Shown in pieces: positions 1-4,072 of a DNA stretch of 5,580 nt (position 1 is its first letter; the number at the start of each line of letters is the position of its first letter). The stretch is from Armatimonadota bacterium (GTDB lineage Bacteria; Cloacimonadota; Cloacimonadia; Cloacimonadales; TCS61). Position numbers and translations under genes: made by a program. Under the pieces are notes generated by a model that was given only the letters and a program-made list of their open reading frames with translations, did not search any database and was not told the DNA's origin. The stretch covers positions 1 through 5,580 of the forward strand of contig JAUWNO010000163.1 in assembly GCA_030612605.1 (NCBI GenBank). The letters are read 5' to 3'.

Positions 1-1
1 A

Positions 2-70
2 AATAAAGCCAGTGCTGAATTGATGATAAAACCTCAATTTCAAGACTCGGCGTATAATGGAGGTAAATAA
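2..70 (+). CDS. C-terminal tail of an upstream gene (partial)
   Basis: A reading frame is open from the first complete codon at position 2 to a TAA at 68-70 and would encode 22 residues ending in AYNGGK. The stop overlaps the ATG of the following pstS gene in a TAATG junction, an arrangement typical of translationally coupled genes in an operon. The pstS ribosome site (GGAGG, 59-63) would lie inside its last codons. The tail does not resemble the usual end of PstB, PstC or PstA and I do not recognise the family. The other two forward frames do not give a comparable ending: frame 1 stops at once. It could still be chance, since 22 open codons are weak evidence by themselves; the junction geometry is the main support. 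Confidence 0.5.
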   Translation, partial: NKASAELMIKPQFQDSAYNGGK

Positions 71-1077
71 TGCAAAGATTTCTGTTAATAATTCTCATTT
101 CTCTTATTGTTTTAGGCTGCGTTCCGAAAGAAGATATAATACATGGTGCAGGAGCAACTTTTCCGCTGCCTTTATACAAAAAAATGTTTAATGAATATAA
201 AAAGCTGACTGCTATGAAAATAACATATGAGGGTATCGGCTCCGGTGCAGGAATTATGAAATTTAAAGACCGTAATACAGATTTCTGTGCAACGGATATG
301 ATCATCGATGATGAGCAATTGAAAAATGATATTGTGTATATTCCCACTTGTATCGGCGCTGTAGCTATTGTTTACAATCTACCGGCAAAACCTGTCTTGA
401 ATTTAACACCTGAAATTTTAGTAAATATTTTTATGGGAATCATTTCCCGCTGGAACGATGTTCGAATTAAAGAAATGAATCCGAATATAATATTACCCAA
501 TCAAAGAATATTGATAATTAATCGATCTGATGTGAGCGGAACATCACAAATATTTAATAATTACCTTTCGAAAGTAAGTGATAAATGGAGTAGCCGAAAA
601 AAAAATCCACTCAAAAAGTTCTTTGCCTTTTCTGTTACAAATAATGAAGAAATGGCAGAGTTTATCTCGGATATGTCAGGTTCTATCGGTTTTTTGAGCT
701 TATCTTATGCGGCTGAGAATAACATGTCTTTTGCTAAAATCCAAAATTCCAGTGGTAACTTTATACTGCCGTCACTGAAAAGCGTGAGTGCGGCAGCCGA
801 GATGGAGATTCCTGATGATACAATAATTTATCTAACTGATACTAAAGCCAGTCATGGATATCCGATCAGCAGTTTTACCTGGCTGATTTTCTATAAAGAC
901 CTGGGATATTTGAAAAAGGAAAAAGCAAAAAAGCTGATTAAACTCGTGGATTGGATGATACATGACGGTCAGAAGTTTTCATCATCATTGGATTATGCAC
1001 CGCTTTCGCAGGAAACAGTGCAGAAATCTGATGTCCTGCTGAAATCTGTTACTTGGAATAATGAAAAAATATATTAG
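70..1077 (+). CDS. pstS: PstS-type phosphate-binding lipoprotein
   Basis: This is the periplasmic or surface phosphate-binding component of the high-affinity Pst ABC importer. The 335-residue product begins with a short signal peptide: Arg3, a hydrophobic stretch at about 4-15, and a lipobox VLGC with the lipidated Cys at 17, so the mature protein should be membrane-anchored. Family landmarks run in the expected order: GAGATFP at 26-32, GIGSGAG at 55-61, DFCATD at 71-76, the R-x-D-x-SGTS loop at 152-159, GSIGF in the middle domain, YPISSFTW, and LDYAPLS near the C-terminus. Thr30, Phe31, Ser58, Asp76, Arg152, Asp154, Ser156, Gly157 and Thr158 match the phosphate ligands known from E. coli PstS. 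Length is normal. The segment before GSIGF, often GGKGNEG in relatives, is diverged (SVTNNEE). The start is supported by GGAGG at 59-63, six bases upstream. phoU follows after 8 nt, so the two are cotranscribed. PstC, PstA and PstB are not in the window. Confidence 0.93.
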   Translation: MQRFLLIILISLIVLGCVPKEDIIHGAGATFPLPLYKKMFNEYKKLTAMKITYEGIGSGAGIMKFKDRNTDFCATDMIIDDEQLKNDIVYIPTCIGAVAIVYNLPAKPVLNLTPEILVNIFMGIISRWNDVRIKEMNPNIILPNQRILIINRSDVSGTSQIFNNYLSKVSDKWSSRKKNPLKKFFAFSVTNNEEMAEFISDMSGSIGFLSLSYAAENNMSFAKIQNSSGNFILPSLKSVSAAAEMEIPDDTIIYLTDTKASHGYPISSFTWLIFYKDLGYLKKEKAKKLIKLVDWMIHDGQKFSSSLDYAPLSQETVQKSDVLLKSVTWNNEKIY

Positions 1078-1085
1078 GAGACAAA

Positions 1086-1757
1086 ATGTTATTGGAAAAA
1101 ATATCAAAACTGAAAAAAGAAATAATTGAAGAATCACAATTAGTAACAGAAATGCTGGAACAAAGCATTAATGGTCTTTTATCTAAAGATTTGGAAAAAC
1201 TTGAACTTGTTTTCGAGTTGGAAGAGAAAGTTAATAAAAAAGAGATCGAGATCGATGAAATGTGCATCGGATTAATTGCCTTATATCAACCGGAAGCTAA
1301 GAATCTTCGCACAATCATAATGATTCTGAAAATGAACAATGACCTGGAAAGAATGGGCGATCTGGTCGTCAATATCGCTGAATGTTCTCAATATCTGATC
1401 AAAAGACCTTTCATAAAAAAATTAGTTAATATTCCTGTGATGATGGAAGAAACAAGAAAAATGCTGGAACAAAGTATGGAAGCTTTTATCAATGAAGATA
1501 CGGAAATAGCAAGACAGGTTTGCATAAATGATGACATTGTGGATGATTTGAAGGACCAGCATTATAGATTGTTAATTACCTATATGGTAGATGACTCGAC
1601 CACAATAAAAAGAGCTATTCTTTTAAACAAAATATCTTCTTTTCTGGAAAGAATTGCTGATCTTTCTACCAATATTGCAGAGGAAACTATCTACATGACA
1701 GATGGTGCTGTCATCAAACATAAGTCAGGATTTATAGAACATAGCGATAATAATTAA
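1086..1757 (+). CDS. phoU: Phosphate signalling regulator PhoU
   Basis: The product is a 223-residue, all-helical cytoplasmic protein of normal PhoU length. It has two homologous three-helix bundles, each with the conserved acidic metal-binding signature: DLERMGDLVVNIAE at about 86-99 and FLERIADLSTNIAE at about 186-199. The C-terminal ending IYMTDGAVIKH (202-212) matches the usual PhoU ending. In known systems PhoU binds metal ions, contacts the Pst transporter and the PhoR kinase, and represses the Pho regulon when phosphate is plentiful. The ATG is preceded by AGGAG at 1076-1080, five bases upstream, which overlaps the pstS stop codon. The 8-nt gap shows cotranscription with pstS. Both signatures are intact here, unlike the second PhoU-like gene in the window (3113-3784). 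About 11 residues rich in polar and charged side chains follow the family core. Identification is firm; the direct partner (Pst versus the Na/Pi carriers) is inferred from context only. Confidence 0.93.
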   Translation: MLLEKISKLKKEIIEESQLVTEMLEQSINGLLSKDLEKLELVFELEEKVNKKEIEIDEMCIGLIALYQPEAKNLRTIIMILKMNNDLERMGDLVVNIAECSQYLIKRPFIKKLVNIPVMMEETRKMLEQSMEAFINEDTEIARQVCINDDIVDDLKDQHYRLLITYMVDDSTTIKRAILLNKISSFLERIADLSTNIAEETIYMTDGAVIKHKSGFIEHSDNN

Positions 1758-1781
1758 GGAGTGGCAACGAAAAAATTTGGT

Positions 1782-1821
1782 AAAAAAATGACAAAACTTT
1801 ATACAATCTTAACATTTTTTT
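1782..1821 (+). repeat. AT-rich inverted repeat after phoU
   Basis: AAAAAAATG at 1782-1790 is the exact reverse complement of CATTTTTTT at 1813-1821, with a 22-base gap. As RNA it could form a weak 9-bp stem whose 3' arm is itself a U-run, so it might act as a poor terminator in either direction. As DNA it places A- and T-tracts near helical phase with the A-tract at 1770-1775, which would favour bending. Such AT repeats also arise by chance in AT-rich gaps. Confidence 0.35.
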
Positions 1822-1881
1822 CATATAAATAATAAATGAGTTTATTGATGGGAATAATTTCATTTAAAATTTAGCAGCAAA

Positions 1882-1910
1882 ATGACAATTTGCTTATAAG
1901 CTGCTATATG
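1882..1910 (+). promoter_or_regulatory. Candidate sigma-70-type promoter for the Na/Pi carrier
   Basis: An ATGACA -35 element (1882-1887, five of six matches to TTGACA) is followed after a 17-base spacer by TATATG (1905-1910, four of six matches to TATAAT). Transcription would start near 1917, leaving a leader of about 40 bases before ATG 1959. The position suits an own promoter for the carrier and PhoU-like pair. The -10 is weak and the match is by eye only. Confidence 0.4.
1892..1901. promoter_or_regulatory. 10-bp perfect palindrome, possible operator
   Basis: GCTTATAAGC reads identically on both strands and lies in the spacer of the candidate promoter at 1882-1910, a position where a dimeric regulator would block or remodel polymerase. 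It is nested within a wider inverted repeat, TAGCAGC at 1872-1878 and GCTGCTA at 1900-1906. An alternative AGCAAA/TTTGCT stem (1876-1881 with 1889-1894) overlaps it. It does not match the E. coli Pho box. A regulatory role is inference. Confidence 0.35.
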
Positions 1911-1958
1911 GCAAATAATTATATTTCCCAATAATGTAAAAAAAGGGAGAAGGCGTTT

Positions 1959-3086
1959 ATGACCAAAGAGAAAGTTACTTCTTGGGTAAAGCTGATTTTA
2001 GTACTAATTCTCGTATATTTCTTTTTAGTTAGTATCGGTCTTATGTCTGCCAGTTTCAAGGGCTTCGGCAAGAAATTTGCTGAAGCGTTACTCAGTTCTA
2101 CAAGTAATCCATTTATAGCATTATTTATTGGTATTCTGGCTACAAGCCTTGTGCAAAGCTCATCAACGACCACTTCTATTGTAGTGGGAATGGTAGCTTC
2201 CGGTGTTCTATCGATTCAATTTGCGATTCCAATAATGATGGGTGCTAACATTGGAACAACAGTAACGAATACGCTTGTCTCATTGGGTCATATCACACGA
2301 AAAGAAGAATTTAAACGGGCTATTGCCGGTGCCACAGTACATGACTTTTTCAATCTGATATGCGTGGCAATAATGTTCCCTTTGAATCTGATGACCGGTT
2401 TCCTGGAAAAGATGGCAACCTGGCTGGCAGATATTTTTGTAAATGCTGGTGGTATCAAATTCACAAGTCCTATTAAAGTTATCACTAAACCATTGATCAA
2501 TTTTATTAAGCATTTTTTCTTGGATACGATTGAATTACAACCAAAACTTGCCTATTCAATGATTCTTTTAGTTTCAATTATTATTTTGTTTTTGGCACTT
2601 TATTTTATCGTGAAAGTAATGAAATCTCTGGTAATAGAAAAAACTGAAATTGCTTTGAACAATGTATTGAAGCAAAGTGCACATTTGGGAATACTGGCCG
2701 GTCTAATCTTCACTGTGATCGTGCAAAGCAGTTCAATTACAACTTCATTGTTAATCCCATTGATCGGCGCTGGTATCATTAATCTAGAATTGGCTTTTCC
2801 TGTTACAATGGGAGCAAATATTGGAACTACAACTACAGCTATTCTGGCATCTTTTGCTACTGGTAATGTAGCTGCTATCACTATTGCTTTTGTTCATTTC
2901 CTGTTCAATATAATTGGAGTTGTGTTCATTTATCCAATTAAGATATTCAGAAAAATTCCAATCAAATTGGCTTTATCTCTTGGTGAGCTTGCCGATAAAA
3001 ATAGATTTTATGCTTTACTTTATGTATTAGGTATGTTTTTTATTGTCCCCGTGATCTTGATCACGATTTCAAAATTATTGAAATGA
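1959..3086 (+). CDS. nptA: Na+/phosphate cotransporter, NptA/SLC34 type
   Basis: This inner-membrane carrier is predicted to move phosphate coupled to Na+. The 375-residue product has the two inverted halves of the family, each with a QSSS re-entrant motif and a GANIGTT motif: QSSSTTTS at 66-73 with GANIGTTVTN at 95-104, and QSSSITTS at 256-263 with GANIGTTTTA at 285-294. The segment AGATVHDFFN at 123-132 after the first half is a hallmark shared with the SLC34 carriers of animals and Vibrio NptA, and sets it apart from the PhoU-fused carrier at 4073. Hydrophobic segments lie near 9-30, 74-92, 133-147, 198-219, 264-283, 304-328 and 350-372, around the re-entrant loops. There is no C-terminal PhoU domain; the protein ends soon after the last helix, and a PhoU-like gene follows directly. 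The start is supported by GGGAGAAGG at 1945-1953. Direction of transport in the cell (uptake or export) cannot be told from sequence. Confidence 0.9.
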   Translation: MTKEKVTSWVKLILVLILVYFFLVSIGLMSASFKGFGKKFAEALLSSTSNPFIALFIGILATSLVQSSSTTTSIVVGMVASGVLSIQFAIPIMMGANIGTTVTNTLVSLGHITRKEEFKRAIAGATVHDFFNLICVAIMFPLNLMTGFLEKMATWLADIFVNAGGIKFTSPIKVITKPLINFIKHFFLDTIELQPKLAYSMILLVSIIILFLALYFIVKVMKSLVIEKTEIALNNVLKQSAHLGILAGLIFTVIVQSSSITTSLLIPLIGAGIINLELAFPVTMGANIGTTTTAILASFATGNVAAITIAFVHFLFNIIGVVFIYPIKIFRKIPIKLALSLGELADKNRFYALLYVLGMFFIVPVILITISKLLK

Positions 3087-3102
3087 AAAAAAAAATCCAT
3101 TC

Positions 3103-3109
3103 GGAGGAG
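3103..3109 (+). promoter_or_regulatory. Ribosome binding site that fixes the PhoU-like start at 3113
   Basis: GGAGGAG at 3103-3109 lies 3-5 bases before ATG 3113. The in-frame ATG at 3083, which overlaps the carrier stop as ATGA, has no purine-rich site upstream and would put a run of ten adenines into codons 2-5. The 3113 start is therefore preferred. Confidence 0.75.
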
Positions 3110-3112
3110 AAA

Positions 3113-3784
3113 ATGTTTAAGAATTTATTTCAATTTGTTAAAGGAAAAGACTTCCTGACCCAAACACTTTCCGATTTTAAAAACATGTTGGAAATTGCAG
3201 AAAAGATGTATGAAAAAGTTATGGAAAAACTCTTTCAGCAAAGTGAATTAGAAAATTTGAAAGACAAAATATATGAATTGGATGAACAAATCAATCAACT
3301 GGAAAAAAGCATTAGAACGCGTATCATGGAACACCTTTCATTGCAGCCGACTATCGATCTTTCCACTTCACTTATTCTGATGAGTGTAATCAAAGATGCG
3401 GAACGGCTTGGTGATTACATCAAGAATATTCTGGAAGTAACCGATTTGTTCAAAAAGCCAATGGATAAAAATGAATATGCAGAGATATTCAGCAATACCG
3501 ATCAAAACATTATCAAACTGTTCAGGGAAACCAAAGACGCTTTTGTAGCTTCCGATGAAAACAAAGCTGAAAATGCCTGGAATTACGAAAGAAAGATAGC
3601 TTTGAAATGTGACAAAATTATCGAAAAGATCGCAGGCAGCGAACTGGAAACCAACAAAGCTGTTTGTTATGTTTTGTTAGCACGATACTTTAAAAGATTA
3701 ACAGCACATCTTACAAATATTGCTACATCTGTTGTACTGCCTTTGTCGGAAATTGATTTCTATCAAAAAAAAGAAAAAAGATAA
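3113..3784 (+). CDS. PhoU-like protein paired with the Na/Pi carrier
   Basis: With the start at 3113 the product has 223 residues, the same length as the PhoU at 1086-1757. It is soluble, helical and rich in Lys and Glu. The first bundle carries a good PhoU signature, DAERLGDYIKNILE at 95-108. The equivalent place in the second bundle reads YFKRLTAHLTNIA at 192-204: the Glu before Arg is Lys, and the Asp after Gly/Ala is replaced, so the second acidic metal site looks lost. The usual C-terminal ending of true PhoU is also missing. The protein is probably a specialised PhoU/DUF47-type partner that regulates the adjacent carrier, by analogy with carriers that have such a domain fused at the C-terminus. 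It lies 26 nt after the carrier stop, and a strong terminator follows, so the two form one transcription unit. An in-frame ATG at 3083 would add ten residues (MKKKIHSEEK) but lacks a ribosome site. Confidence 0.85.
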   Translation: MFKNLFQFVKGKDFLTQTLSDFKNMLEIAEKMYEKVMEKLFQQSELENLKDKIYELDEQINQLEKSIRTRIMEHLSLQPTIDLSTSLILMSVIKDAERLGDYIKNILEVTDLFKKPMDKNEYAEIFSNTDQNIIKLFRETKDAFVASDENKAENAWNYERKIALKCDKIIEKIAGSELETNKAVCYVLLARYFKRLTAHLTNIATSVVLPLSEIDFYQKKEKR

Positions 3785-3815
3785 ATAAATAAGCAGAAGC
3801 AGTGTTGTCATTTTT

Positions 3816-3846
3816 GAAGCCTGATTTTTCAGGCTTCTTATTTTTT
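3816..3846 (+). terminator. Rho-independent terminator after the PhoU-like gene
   Basis: A perfect 9-bp stem, GAAGCCTGA (3816-3824) with TCAGGCTTC (3829-3837), closes a TTTT loop and is followed by TTATTTTTT (3838-3846). It begins 31 bases after the stop at 3784, ends the carrier/PhoU-like unit, and separates it from the gene at 4073. Confidence 0.93.
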
Positions 3847-3899
3847 ATACTTTCAATTTACATGATCAGAAATTGACGAATGAATAAACATAAGTTAAC

Positions 3900-3916
3900 G
3901 AATAATCTCATTATTC
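3900..3916. repeat. Short inverted repeat, operator-like
   Basis: GAATAAT (3900-3906) and ATTATTC (3910-3916) are exact reverse complements around CTC. The symmetry suits a dimeric regulator upstream of the 4073 gene. It somewhat resembles AT-rich Fur-like boxes but has a 3-base centre and does not match that consensus well. The site lies about 100 bases upstream of the candidate promoter, and chance is possible in DNA this AT-rich. Confidence 0.3.
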
Positions 3917-3961
3917 AAAAAATATTTTCAAAAGACTTTTTCACAGGTTATGCTGCTTTTT

Positions 3962-4003
3962 CATTCTCAATTCGAAGTCTTCCATTCCTTTCAAATCGAG
4001 TCT
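3962..4003 (+). repeat. Imperfect tandem direct repeat upstream of 4073 gene
   Basis: TCAATTCGAAGTCT at 3967-3980 is echoed by TCAAATCGAGTCT at 3991-4003, with one substitution and one missing base. Each copy is preceded by CATTC (3962-3966 and 3983-3987). The period is about 24 bases, more than two helical turns. It ends 12 bases before the candidate -35 at 4016 and could be an activator site or a chance duplication. Confidence 0.3.
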
Positions 4004-4015
4004 GAAAAAATAGAA

Positions 4016-4043
4016 TTGACATCAAACCAAAGATAAATTTAAA
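4016..4043 (+). promoter_or_regulatory. Candidate promoter for the PhoU-fused Na/Pi carrier
   Basis: A perfect TTGACA at 4016-4021 is followed after 16 bases by TTTAAA (4038-4043, four of six matches to TATAAT). Because a strong terminator lies upstream at 3816-3846, the gene at 4073 needs its own promoter, and this is the best match in the gap. The rest of the gap (3847-4015) holds only the small repeats listed separately. Confidence 0.5.
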
Positions 4044-4058
4044 GAGAAAAAAGTTAAT

Positions 4059-4063
4059 AGGAG
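4059..4063 (+). promoter_or_regulatory. Ribosome binding site supporting the TTG start at 4073
   Basis: AGGAG at 4059-4063 lies nine bases before TTG 4073. A TAG at 4058-4060 in the same frame rules out a more upstream start, and the first in-frame ATG (codon 19) has no comparable site and would remove conserved sequence. Confidence 0.75.
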
Positions 4064-4072
4064 ATTATCGAT

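Larger units (their letters stand above)
1758..1958 (+). other. AT-rich regulatory gap between phoU and the Na/Pi carrier
   Basis: This 201-base stretch contains no convincing gene. In order it holds an AAGGAG right at the phoU stop (1756-1761), A-tracts at 1770-1775 and 1782-1788, a T-tract at 1815-1821, a cluster of inverted repeats at 1872-1906 and a candidate promoter at 1882-1910. A GGGAGAAGG ribosome site for the next gene lies at 1945-1953. No classical GC-stem terminator follows phoU. Readthrough from pstS-phoU into the carrier gene plus a second internal promoter is therefore plausible. Confidence 0.6.

Noticed and set aside
4..852. Shared TAAAGCCAGT at 4-13 and 843-852
   Set aside because: Ten bases inside coding sequence with no extension on either side; chance is the simpler explanation.
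1788..1814. Possible Pho box made of repeated ACA-containing blocks (TGACA, TATACA, TTAACA)
   Set aside because: The spacings are 12 and 9 bases rather than a regular 11, and the blocks match neither the E. coli nor the Bacillus consensus convincingly.
1049..2881. Several open frames on the minus strand within pstS-phoU and the first carrier (such as 1049-1267, 1919-2173 and 2600-2881)
   Set aside because: They lie opposite strongly recognisable genes, have low-complexity or unnatural composition, and lack ribosome sites.
3086..3095. Ten-adenine run as a programmed slippage site joining the carrier to the PhoU-like protein
   Set aside because: The run lies after the carrier stop codon (TGA 3084-3086), so slippage there cannot produce a fusion.
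3951..4024. Short minus-strand frames in the 3847-4072 gap, one about 23 codons long starting with ATG near 4024
   Set aside because: No ribosome site, no recognisable family, and the length is as expected by chance; the direct repeat in the same place explains part of the pattern.
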